Of a DNA stretch of 25,515 nt, positions 1 through 8,907 are shown piece by piece. The translations under genes were made by a program, and so were the position numbers. Source of the stretch: Sphacelaria rigidula. Taxonomy: Eukaryota; Phaeophyceae; Sphacelariales. The stretch lies in contig CAXNAA020000164.1 of NCBI GenBank assembly GCA_964200075.2, positions 1 through 25,515 on the forward strand, read 5' to 3'. Numbering within the stretch: position 1 is the stretch's first letter; each line of letters starts with the position of its first letter. The notes beneath the pieces are model-generated. The model did not search any database. It was not told the origin of the DNA and saw only the letters and a program-made list of their open reading frames with translations.

Positions 1-171
1 TCTTCTTTGTCAGGGCTTCTCATAATGAGGCGTCTGGCCCGGGGACGGGAGGGGAGGGTTCCCAAAGGGTTAACCGGTGCTTGAATTTATGTTCATGTCC
101 AAGGAGGCCCCAAAACGCCATTTTGATACTAAAATCTAGTAGTTTGCCGTTTCACCGTGGCACGTCAAGGT

Positions 172-478
172 TCATCGCACAAACGCGAAATCTTCACGCC
201 GTTTCAAGGAGTTAGACCCTGAAATTTTGCACAAGTGTGCTATGGGTTATTACACAACTTTGTACGAACGAGTTTTTTTTCATCGTTTTACCGTTTCCCG
301 GGGTCCGACTGGATCGAAGTTTCCCCGAAAAAAATGGTACCCCGGAAAAACGGTGAAAAAGTCAAAAAGTCAATATTAGGAAAAAAATCGGCCGTGGGAA
401 GTTGCGTAATGACCCATTGAACACCTGTGCAGAATTGCAGGGTCTAACTCCTTAAACGGCGTGAAGTTTCGTCGATGA
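172..478. mobile_element. Foldback/MITE-like element, about 307 bp
   Basis: The left part (172-304) is largely the reverse complement of the right part (about 337-478). Both arms carry TTCACGCCGTTT, AGGAGTTAGACCCTG and a GCACA(A/G)GTGT block in the same order from the outside in, and both continue inward to a CCGTTT..CCGGGG segment. The centre is about 30 bp. The outer ends share TCATCG but the exact termini and any target duplication are unclear. No protein is encoded; the short frames inside are products of the inverted repeat. It abuts the end of the LINE relic at about 497. A non-autonomous DNA transposon is the likeliest explanation, but the superfamily cannot be named. Confidence 0.7.
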
Positions 479-647
479 GTGTCTTTTTTTTTTCGTGAAC
501 CAGGCTGTAGTAGGGCCTCCATTGCCTCCGCTTTCAGCAGTGGGATCTTGAGTCTCCATCGTGCTTTCGGTCGGTCAAAGAGCTTCCGGGAGAACTTCCT
601 GATGCACGCCTACGCTGCTCTGCTCCGATTGTTGATTTCTTGCTTAA

Positions 648-745
648 CCCTTAGACCGCGAGGTTAGTCTTCTGTTGAATTGGCATCAATTTCAAGTGTA
701 AAAGAGTATGCATGATCCAGAAAGACTAATTTCGCGGTCCAAGGG
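648..745 (+). mobile_element. 98-bp MITE with TTAA duplication (piggyBac-type), copy 1
   Basis: TTAA at 644-647 and 746-749 flanks a 98-bp unit. Its ends are inverted repeats of about 24 bp: CCCTTAGACCGCGAGG.. on the left and, reversed, CCCTTGGACCGCGAAA.. on the right, both running into TTAGTCTT. A second 98-bp copy at 20278-20375 matches at about 88 of 98 positions and is also flanked by TTAA. TTAA duplications and CCY-type ends are hallmarks of the piggyBac superfamily; the assignment rests on those two features alone, since there is no transposase. It is inserted in the LINE frame between GEGEL and INNRSRAA. Confidence 0.85.
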
Positions 746-1523
746 TTAAGTTCGCCCTCTCCGCTGGCGAGCGCGCCCGAGTATCGGAACTTCTTTTCTG
801 GGCTTATTTCAGGCCCGATGCTTCGATGGTCAGCGGTGGAGGAGATGGCGTTGATGACTCCCCCTTCTTTGGTGCTTGCCTCGGCACTCGCATCAAGAGA
901 GTCTCCGTCTTTTTCTCCGATGCGGTCAGTCCAAAGGCCCCAAACACGTGCACTATGATGGTCGTCATCCTCGCCAGTCCGTCGGGGGATCTCGAGATGA
1001 CGCCGGCATCGTCGGCATACAGCATTCCCCACACCGGTCTCCGTACACGTTCCAGCGGTATCTCCGCTCCCCTCCCCGTCTCCTCATCGAGATATACCAT
1101 GTCCTTTATGATGACATCATCCTCGCCGAATCGCACGAGGACTATCTCGAACACTGCCGCGAAGAAGATGTTGAACAGCAGGGGAGACAGTACACATCCT
1201 TTTCGCAGTCCCTGTGTGACTTCAAACCACTCCGAGAGCTCGCCGTCGTCCATGTGTACGCGGGCCTGCATACCGTCGTGGACTTGGCGGATAACTACTA
1301 TCGTCTCATCCGGAATACCAGCTCGGGCCAGCACCTGCCACAGAAGCTCTCGGTCGATGGAGTCATATGACTTCTGGAGGTCGACGAAGCACATGTACAG
1401 CGGTATTTTCCGCCGCCGTCCCAGCTCCTGGAGTCGGTGCACTACGAACAGCATGTCGACAGTGGATCGGTCAGGTCGGAAGCTGCACTGTTCCTCCGGT
1501 AATATCCCGTGCGCTTCGCAGTA

Positions 1524-2070
1524 CAGTAGTGAGCGGTCTAACTATTCATTTTGAGGCATTTGGTTTTTTCTTCGTAATTGGAGATTTTCTTGGGCTCTTT
1601 CGCTTGCCACCACTTATCATATTGAGGATCTGAAAATATTTGTATCCGATCCACATTCCAAGAAAAAAAATCATATATACTTTATATTGAGTGACTTACG
1701 GGCTGACCGGTCATCGGGGGTCCTGCGACGTTTCAGATTCTTACTCTTCGGTATTTTGGGCCAATCGAGCCTGTCCCGATCACATTTCTAAAAGAAGGTA
1801 CAGTTTTATTTTTTTGAAATTCTGCCGACACATTGCACTAGAGTCGAAAAACTGTTTTCCACGGTCAATCACACCCTCCTGATGAACGGAGTATTTACTC
1901 GTTTCGCCCGATAACACCAACTAGCACTGACTTGGGCACTTTGTTTTGAGGATGATCTGTTTTTTGTACCAAAATGTACCGGCACCTCGTAGTAATTTCG
2001 AGTTCTATCGAAGAGTAGTACGCGAGGAGAACCTCAAAACCCCACTGAATAGTTAGACCGCCCACTACTG
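1524..2070. mobile_element. 547-bp TA-flanked MITE (Tc1/mariner-like) in the LINE
   Basis: The ends are inverted: CAGTAGTGAGCGGTCTAACT at 1524 and, reversed from 2070, CAGTAGTGGGCGGTCTAACT. Both continue with ATTCA, then TTTTGAGG after a few bases. TA at 1522-1523 and 2071-2072 flanks it. Removing the element plus one TA joins the LINE reading frame exactly (ANRLSDY followed by CEAHGILPEEQ). TA duplication with CAGT-type ends is characteristic of Tc1/mariner elements. No transposase frame is seen, so it is non-autonomous. The interior is AT-richer than the LINE and otherwise featureless. Confidence 0.88.
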
Positions 2071-2720
2071 TAGTCGCTGAGGCGGTTGGCCACTACCTTC
2101 AGAAACACTCTCCCTGCGTGCGACACCAGACAGATCCCCTGTAGTTATTGCAGTTGGACCCGTGCGATTTCTTGTACAGCACCTTGATGGCTGCATCTTT
2201 CCACTCCTGCGGGATCTGCCCTTCGTTCCACACCTCGACGATAATGGTATGGAAGCGTTCGAGGACGATGGGCTCGGCGTGGCCGTCGATCTTGAGCAGC
2301 TCCACAGGGAGGGAGTCGTGTCCTGGCGCTTTCCAGTTGTGCATCCTCCGGACTGCTCGTCTGGTTTCCTCCAGTGTTGTTGCTGCCCCGAGCGGTTCTG
2401 AATCCCCCGTGGTTGACGCTGCCGGTCGCTGCTTCACCTCCTCGATGATGGCTGGGTTCAGCGTGGGCGGTTTGGCGTTGAGCAGAGTGCGGAAGAATCT
2501 CGCCCACCTTTTAAATTTTGCTCCTCAGTAGGACGCCGTTCTCGTCCTGTATGAACTGCTGCCCCCCGGATTGCCTTCCACCAAGACCCCCCGATCTCTT
2601 GAGGTGTTTGTACAGGTCTGTCATGTCGCGATCCTTGTAGATCGCTTCTAGCCTTGCCAAAATACATCTCCAGATGTGCATAGCTGCTGTACGCACGAGA
2701 AAGGCTGCCGGAAATGCAAA

Positions 2721-3355
2721 ATCCGCTCCGTTTGAAAAACTTAAACGGAGCACATCTCTACTCAACCCCCCTTTCGAAATACTGATCAATCCAGGTTCTC
2801 GTTTCGATCTTCAACTTGGACTGAAATACAATACCGTACTCCAGGACTGCCTTGAAGGATCCGGGCTTTTGCCACTACCAAATGCGCATGAAACTATACT
2901 TGGGACTTGAGACGCTATATCGCGGGGTAGATGTCAAGGACGACTACGATGACAGTCGCAAGTCAGTGCTGCAGTACTACACTGTCGTACGGTACAACAA
3001 CGACAGAGGGGTTCAGTGCCCCAGGACTGCGTGACAGGATCCGATCATTTGTGTAGTTTTGTGCAAGATGTGCACACACTGATGTACTGTCAGTTGTGCC
3101 GTAAATAAATCCTTCAGCCTTTAGCGGGGAAATCTTGAATACGATTGCCTCCGCATCAACGGAACAGCCCTATGGTAATACTGCACTGACGACACTGTTG
3201 TCGTACCAAAGATAAAGACCCAAGGTACGCTGAAAAGATTACGACCAAGGGTTTGGGCGTGTCCCATCCGACAGATCGCCGCAGGATTTTGTGATGACAT
3301 GCATTCGGAGCAGCACACTGATCGGTACAAGGACACTCATCCTGTTGACCTTCTT
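2721..3355. other. No recognised feature
   Basis: The block lies upstream of the LINE relic and before the dispersed repeat at 3356. The upstream edge of the LINE is not sharp, so 2721-2800 may include its last remnants. I see short, unconvincing open frames on both strands and no repeat with a partner in this window. Confidence 0.4.
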
Positions 3356-3440
3356 CCTGTGTGACCCCGGCTGGTGGGCCCACACACACCGAAAGGTGTA
3401 GACCAGCGTCCAGAGTAGATGAGACGATAACACACACACA
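3356..3440 (+). repeat. Dispersed repeat of about 85 bp, inverted copy at 24531-24613
   Basis: The segment beginning CCTGTGTGACCCCGGCTG aligns with the reverse complement of 24531-24613 almost throughout. Shared blocks include TGTGTGACCCCGGCTG, ACCGAAAG, TGTAGAC and GGCGTCCAGA or GCGTCCAGA, ending in an ACACACAC tract. The similarity stops abruptly on both sides. One frame gives TPAGGPTHTERCRPASR here and TPADAPTCTERCRLASR in the other copy, but there is no conserved stop-free context to make it a gene. It is probably a fragment of a larger transposable element family. Confidence 0.75.
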
Positions 3441-3587
3441 ATTCATCATGTCACACATGCTTCGTGTAAGGGCTTTACCCGATCATCATCGTTTGATCCA
3501 AAAACGAAAACAAGGAGAACAAATGTCTGTTGCTGCTGTTACGGTCGCAGTGCTGTATGTTCTCTCACCCCCGTGGATTGCCCATGA

Positions 3588-3619
3588 AGCAGCAGCAGCA
3601 GCAGCAGCGGCGGCGGCAG
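3588..3619 (+). repeat. (AGC)n followed by (GGC)n microsatellite
   Basis: About seven AGC units run directly into three GGC units and then AGAAGC. In the three frames it reads as poly-Gln/Arg, poly-Ser/Gly or poly-Ala. A mirror-like tract on the same strand at 3957-4013 has GCC units followed by GCT units. Confidence 0.9.
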
Positions 3620-3836
3620 AAGCCTAGAAAGGGTCTCCGCCGAAGGAGCAACACGGATAGCACTCATCAAAATCTGGAAATTATTTGTGTACAGACAGTC
3701 TACAGAGGCGGCTAAACTCCGGCAGACTGAGGACCTGCTGCAGATGCAAGTGAAGGTTGCAGGGTACGAGTATGACACAGGAAAACGCGAAATTATTCCG
3801 AAACGACCCCCCTCAGTGCGGCCAACAGTAAATTAG
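3588..3836 (+). CDS. Small protein-like open frame or exon remnant (unknown)
   Basis: This stop-to-stop frame of 82 sense codons starts just after a TGA at 3585-3587 and ends at TAG 3834-3836. It has no ATG until near the end of its central segment, so a complete gene is unlikely; a terminal exon or relic is possible. It begins with a Ser/Gly run from the AGC/GGC tract, then reads like ordinary protein: IALIKIWKLFVYRQ, a charged stretch KLRQTEDLLQMQVKV that could be helical, and a basic tail GKREIIPKRPPSVRP. I do not recognise a family. The alternative is a chance frame in repeat-rich DNA. Confidence 0.2.
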   Translation, partial: SSSSSSSGGGRSLERVSAEGATRIALIKIWKLFVYRQSTEAAKLRQTEDLLQMQVKVAGYEYDTGKREIIPKRPPSVRPTVN

Positions 3837-3956
3837 ATCAGATATAGAACAACAGCAGCTCAGAGCAGTACATCCAGAGCGCGTTGGTACCATACCGCAG
3901 GGCATCAACCAGACTGCTTTGCTGTCGAGCACCCGGTGTTGTGCTATTTGTAGATG

Positions 3957-4013
3957 CCCCGCCGCCGCCGCCGAGTTACGATGACCGCTGCTACTGCTGC
4001 TGCTGCTGCTGCA
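3957..4013 (+). repeat. (GCC)n and (GCT)n microsatellites
   Basis: About five GCC-type units (3957-3973) are followed, after a short spacer, by a run of GCT units (about 3988-4013). Together with 3588-3619 this makes an approximate inverted pair of triplet tracts, about 340 bp apart. No supported gene contains it. Confidence 0.85.
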
Positions 4014-4499
4014 GCTCTAACGTTCGGATCATGCTCAGCCACGAGGTTTGCTGGTAGAAGCTTCGGTAGAAGCGACGGCGTGTCTGTGTGGGCTCTACAA
4101 CGACGGGGTACATTGCTCATTGGTGCTGTACCTGGAGTGTCTCACTGCGAGAGAAGGAGGCTGTCTCGCTGTGGTGGTTCAGCTGGGTGAGTTGGGGTAT
4201 GTATATCTGGGCATTAGATTTTGAACATTTGTGCCTCGCCAACACATGATATCTGCTGTTCGCCACGAGGTTCTCGGGGTGCGCCGAAGAACCTTCACCT
4301 ATTCCAGTCCAAAAGGCTTGACCAAATCGTGGGAAGCGGGTTTGCAGTAAGGGATGACGTGCAGTCGAAAAAAGACACCGGACCCCTACAGTTGACTTTT
4401 GGGGATGTGACGGGATTTGTGAGGCTGTGGAAGGGGGGGTGTTTTCCAGCAAATGCGTTCTCCCTGCATCCATACTGTACTGCACAAGAACCGTAGATA

Positions 4500-4915
4500 A
4501 GGTACCGTACCGAGCGTACCCCCGGCAAATACCGGGGTATCCCATACCGTGGTATGCGTGAATATCGTAGGTATGAGTTCCGAAAGTACCAGGGATATAC
4601 ACGTTACACGGGCCATAGCGTTACACGTTACGTTCACGTTACGTTTCGGCCAAAACGTAACGTGAACGTTGAAAAAAATTCGTGAAACGTGAACGCAACC
4701 CTAAATTTTGAAATGAAACGGTAACGTGACGTTAATTGTTTTAACGTGACATGCGTAACGTAAAGTGAACGTCAAATTGCCCGAACGTCCAAAACATGTA
4801 ATATGAAACGTTTCATGTACCGTGTAACGTCTATTACAAGTTACACGTCCATTAGACGTTACACGTTGCACGAAACGTTTCCTACAACGTTACACGTTAC
4901 ATGAAACGCCATGAA
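4500..4915. repeat. Cryptic ACGT/TACC-rich repeat block
   Basis: From 4500 to 4600 there are recurring TACCG/CGGTA words (GGTACCGTACCG, ATACCGGGGTAT, CATACCGTGGTATG). From about 4600 to 4915 the words AACGT/ACGTT, TTACACGTT and GTGAACG recur on both strands at irregular spacing, giving many overlapping short palindromes such as ACGTTACACGTTACGTT. There is no fixed period, so it is cryptic simple sequence rather than a tandem array. Coding is very unlikely. Confidence 0.8.
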
Positions 4916-6461
4916 TACGATGTCAACTCCAAGTTTGCGATGCAATGTAAAATCCTAGAAGATTTCGCTTCAATAATAACCAGTGAGGTTTGAATGACCT
5001 GTATAGGACATACTATTTCAGCAAGTTCGCGCGCTCTGCGCCACCTCACACCATAAGCTATCGTGACAGCATAACATCATAACATCATAATCTTGACCAC
5101 TCATATGTAGAGACTGGGTGTGATGTACACGTGCACGTGGCGTTCACGTGCTGCAGTACATGACATGGATCCGGGGGGGGAACGGCAGGTACACAACGAG
5201 GGGGTGCCGCAGTAGCCTCCGGCCAATCTCGGCCGTTGCCTGCAGCTGCAGCATCTGATGCGGGACTCGCCTGCCCCGTGGCCGATTACTTGTAGTGCGC
5301 AGTTAACATGTATGTAGTGGGCGGAGAGGAAGGAGCGGTATATAGGCAATTGATCTCGGTAGCTGAGAATTGCCCAGAACGTGCAAGGTAGTATGCAGCG
5401 GCAGCTGCTGCTGCAGTCGGAGAGGCGTACTGCACTGCACTGTACTATACTACATGTATGCGCGCCGTAACGCTGATATCTTTTGAAGAGAATTTGCCGC
5501 ATATAACGAAGAGGGAAATGGCGATCCACCCCGACCACAAGGGGCTGTGTGGCAAGGTGATGGGGACAAGAATATCACTCAAAGCCACAAGTGGCGGGCG
5601 GCCCGCCGGTCGCCGCATCCTCGTGGAAGCTCTCTACCGCGACCCACACTGCTTGCTACATAAGATGTACATTACCTAATGCGCACCCTGCACCTGAAAA
5701 TAGATAGAGTGAAACTTTTGTTCTTCCTCATAACCCTGCGGCTACATATGCGGATTTTCTGCAACACGCCACTGTCCCGTGCAGACGCCAGACACGTCAT
5801 TCCTCACCAGCCTCTTTGGTCGTTCTGCAGGCCCTGTCCCGAAAGGGTTAATACAAACCCCCCTACCCCTTCCCCTTAGAGATACAGCCAACGTATCCCC
5901 TCCCCGAACACTTTGAGCGGGAAGGAGGTGTTATCCAAGATGTGAGCCATATGCGGCCGAACAACAATGAATCTGAACATGTGACCGGTATCAATGGAGA
6001 GCCGATAACCTTCCCTAATTGATTGATATCTGTTTTTTGGGGGGGGACGAAAGAGATTCCGGGAAATATATTTTCTCATCCCGTCCCTTCATTCGCGCCG
6101 GGATTGTCATCTCTTGTCAGGGCGTGTTGAGTGCAAATGACGATGGCCCTCAACACGCGAGTGTTTCACTAGAACGTATCCTTCCTACTCGCTGGTTCGG
6201 AACCACCCTCCCCCAACCACTCTCTCATCGTCTATCTCCTTCAAGGGTTGGCATCAGTTGGTAAGGACGGTGTATAACACGCCACTCGCTGCGCAAGCTA
6301 GGCAACCAGGTTACCGATTTTTTTTTCTCGCTTGCGTTTTTTTGCGATGATCGTGATGATCGAGGTAGGTCATAGTGTGCGGCGTGAAGAATCCTACTCC
6401 GCGCAAAGGGGATGGTGGTAATATGCACTGTTCAAATTGTGAGACGCCCATGGGACAGTAT
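4916..6461. other. No recognised gene or element
   Basis: There is a short ATAACATC repeat near 5070-5092, a GTGCACGTG-rich patch near 5128-5150, and a CAGC/CTGC patch near 5395-5415. The open frames at 5101-5538 (minus) and 5458-5679 (plus) overlap each other, lack family resemblance and look like chance frames. An isolated CCCGAAAGGGTTAA at about 5838-5851 resembles an end of the TTAA elements seen elsewhere, but no partner end was found. Confidence 0.4.
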
Positions 6462-6760
6462 AACTCACGGCTGTCTACAGAAGTGACGATACCAGAAATT
6501 GAAGCAACTCATTCGAGGCTGTGATCCATATGCAACGTAATTAGTACGGTTCGGGCCAAACAGTCTTAACCAGATGCAGGTCACCCACCCCTCATGCGAC
6601 TCGCCGAACACATGACGGGGCTTCTTAGTTTGTGGTCGCAAGCCTGGTCCGGCGAAAACGTGGCGTGCTCCGTCCCGGCTTTGTAGGGATACGAGGTCAA
6701 TGGTCTTACGACTACGGCATGTAGGATCATGAGTACACCCCACGCCCCCAAGCATGAGAT
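6462..6760 (+). repeat. Dispersed repeat family R, full copy 1
   Basis: It aligns collinearly with 20182-20575 after removal of the 98-bp element there. Shared blocks in order are GAAGTG.CGATACCAGA, GCAACTC.TTC, ATGCGACTCGCC, AACACAT.ACGG, AGCCTGGTC, GGCGAAAAC, GGCGTGCTCCGTCCC and ACGAGGTCAATG or GCGAGGTCAATG, ending in GAGTAC before a C-rich tail. No protein frame is conserved between the copies. The tail end alone recurs at 20066, 20610 and 25440, which suggests a retroposed, end-anchored family, but the class is not established. Confidence 0.75.
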
Positions 6761-8093
6761 GAGTATGTCTACTCCTCAAACAACCTCACCCTGGTGAGGG
6801 TGTCGTGTGACCTGTTGACCGTTTGGGAGAGGATTATATGATGCTTCTAGACGCATGTCAGGTGTGGTCAAAACATTGACACCCTTACTGTGTACCCCTA
6901 GGATAGCCAGGGGCACCACATTTCGTTGGCGTCAGGACAAGACGGTGTATACCACCCCTGGAGACGGTTTCTTTCCCACCCCTGGAAAACCCACGGCAAC
7001 TGACCTCCACATGAAATACAATGATTACGGTAATCGAAATTCTACATGGAGCAGAAAATCAATTCCAAATCGATTCAGTCTAGAGTGCTGTTTGAAAATA
7101 TCCTCTACAGAGTCTGCGCAATGGAGACTGAACAACATAAAATGAAAATATCCAAAAAATCAAATAGAGAGCAAACGCTATAAGAGGGTAGATGACACCG
7201 AGGGGGTAAACGAGGAAATTTGTTGTCCTTGGATTACAGTCATGTAGCATTATCAGAGAAGCACATTAGACAGGGCGTGTCTAGCCTACACGCGACATAG
7301 CACTGTCAGTTTCGAAACAGAACTTATCCTGAGTGTCATATATTCAACCATGACAACATGGGATACCGTCTGTACGTAGTGACAAAACCTCAAAAGCAAT
7401 TATCTCACTGAAATGGAATGGTAGTTTCCCGCTCCCCAACAAAATGCGCCGTCCTGCTCTGCTCTTCTCCGATTCAGGGTCCTCTCCCGTTGCGAGATCG
7501 GCCTCCTGACTCTGCCATCCGTCACCACCAGCGACCATGGCCCCGTATTTTCTCGTCGTTGTTCGCAGTCAGTATCCCCTCTGCTCATTCTCGTATGAGC
7601 CCCTTCTCCTTGGTGTACTCCAGTTACGGCGTTGCAATGTCTCGTCCGGGAGGCTCAGCCAGACCTATCCCGTCCGTCGACGACCGCTCCTCCTTCATCC
7701 TTATCGCCGAAACCAGCCTACGTACTGGTGCTCGGTCGTTGGTATTAAGAAATGTGCAGGTCAGCTTTCGACGGTCTCGTTTGCCTCCTCGCACACATCA
7801 AATAAAGCAATATGACCGCAACACTCGAGGTGTTGACAAGTTGTATTGCCTTAGGACGAAGGCATGTGTCTGATTGACACTGCACTGACCAAACTCCACT
7901 ACCACACCACAGCCTTGGTCAGGGTAGTAGCAAGAAGTAATCACTCCTTGATGAGTCCGGCCATACATCCGCCGAAAAAACCATTCCCACGCCGTACCTA
8001 CAAGACCGATCTTGTCCTCGGTCAGAGGATGGGTATATATATATATGTAACAAATATCCATTTTATCTTTTTCGCCGTTGACGAGCCTTGGAC
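6761..8093. other. No recognised gene or element
   Basis: The longest frame (7418-7873 plus) has no recognisable motif and overlaps frames on the other strand. An AT dinucleotide run lies near 8034-8045. I found no partner repeats within the window. Confidence 0.4.
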
Positions 8094-8459
8094 GCAGGTG
8101 AACTTGTTTCACTTGATTTTAGAGTTCGGCTAAACAGGGTCATTCCGTCGTTCCCAGAAGATCTTGAAGGCCAACATTTGCTCTTACTTGATTATTGAGT
8201 ACGGCGAAACGGGGTCATTTTGTTCTCTCAAGCTCTGACGAAGTAGCATTTCATTATTGCCCTTCAGGAGGTTTCGGGAGCATCGCTTCCCCGGCAGTGC
8301 TCTGCATGGTGCTTTCCGCCTTTCTTTCCTCGCCATGGCGGTGGACCCTTCGTGCGTCCATGTCACACCGCACACAGGACTGTCAGACTCTTTCCCAGAG
8401 GCTCTGAGACAGGTGCATTTTTTCACTTGCTTTTAGAGTACGGCGAAACGGGGTCTCTT
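8094..8459 (+). repeat. Three direct copies of a short GAGTACGGCGAAACGGGGTC repeat
   Basis: Copies lie at 8110-8144, 8186-8221 and 8424-8459. The core is ACTTG, a T-rich gap, GAGTACGGCGAAACGGGGTC, then ATTT or TCTT; the first copy is diverged (GAGTTCGGCTAAACAGGGTC). Copies 1 and 3 also share an upstream CAGGTG followed by a T-rich stretch, so the true unit may be about 50 bp. Spacing is irregular (about 76 and 238 bp), so it is not a tandem array. Confidence 0.8.
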
Positions 8460-8907
8460 TGTGACCCGTTGACCGTCGGAGATGCCACCTCTTACCGCAT
8501 ACAGGTCCCGCATTCCTTCGTGGAACCGGTATCGTTCTCACTTGAAAATTGAATCAGAATCACGCTCAGTTGGATGAGTTGTGCGGAACGACTCTCCATC
8601 CAATCTCGGCGCATACGGGGAGCATGTTGTGACCTTGCCCGCATGTCGAATCGTCTCGACTGTACTTCCATTTTCCTATCTCTGGACTGCTGTTGTTGTT
8701 GCTGCTGCTTCTGCTCTGCCATAGATGCCTTTTTTCGTCATGAGGTGCCGGCTTATATTTTTCTTTTTCTGTCGGCAGACGGTCGCTCTGATGGCTCAGT
8801 TGGTAACCCTCAATCTTCATGGTGGTTGGGTCGTCGGTTCGAACCTCAGTGCAGTTACACTACCTGGAGTTTTGTCACACACCATGTTCAACAGTGGACG
8901 GCGACTA

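Larger units (their letters stand above)
497..2720 (-). pseudogene. LINE (non-LTR) reverse transcriptase relic, interrupted
   Basis: Reading the minus strand from about 2720, the frame pieces are: a connector region (RAYSSYAHLEMYFGK, then LEAIYKDRDMTDLYKHLKRS), WARFFRTLLNAK, RT start (NWKAPGHDSLPVELLK; LYKKSHGSNCNNYRG), then the RT core. The core is open from 1454 to 804 with motif A VDLQKSYD (D at about 1380-1382), motif B QGLRKGCVLSPLLFN and catalytic LYADDAG (YADD at 1008-1019). Beyond it lie FRYSGALASGEGEL and INNRSRAA*ACIRKFSRKLFDRP. Frameshifts near 2650, 2515, 2130 and 815, and a TAG at 610-612, show it is dead. No endonuclease domain is seen, so the copy is 5'-truncated. The 3' part stops near 497. 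In life such a protein would copy element RNA into chromosomal DNA by target-primed reverse transcription. Two DNA elements (648-745, 1524-2070) sit inside it. Confidence 0.9.

Noticed and set aside
826-1554. 242-codon plus-strand frame
   Set aside because: It lies opposite the LINE RT core, whose motifs are unmistakable on the minus strand, and it runs across the TA element boundary.
4117-4602. 161-codon minus-strand frame
   Set aside because: It overlaps the cryptic TACCG repeat, gives a low-complexity, repetitive N-terminus and matches no family I know.
5101-5538. 145-codon minus-strand frame as a cysteine-rich secreted protein
   Set aside because: The cysteines are scattered without pattern, there is no signal peptide, and simple-sequence patches contribute much of it.
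5838-5851. CCCGAAAGGGTTAA as a complete TTAA element end; similar word at 62-75
   Set aside because: No inverted partner was found at a suitable distance; AACCCTGCGG near 5712 matches over only a few bases.
8781-8855. A tRNA gene with good A and B boxes
   Set aside because: Acceptor and T stems pair poorly, the sequence continues into a SINE body, and a second copy shares that body.
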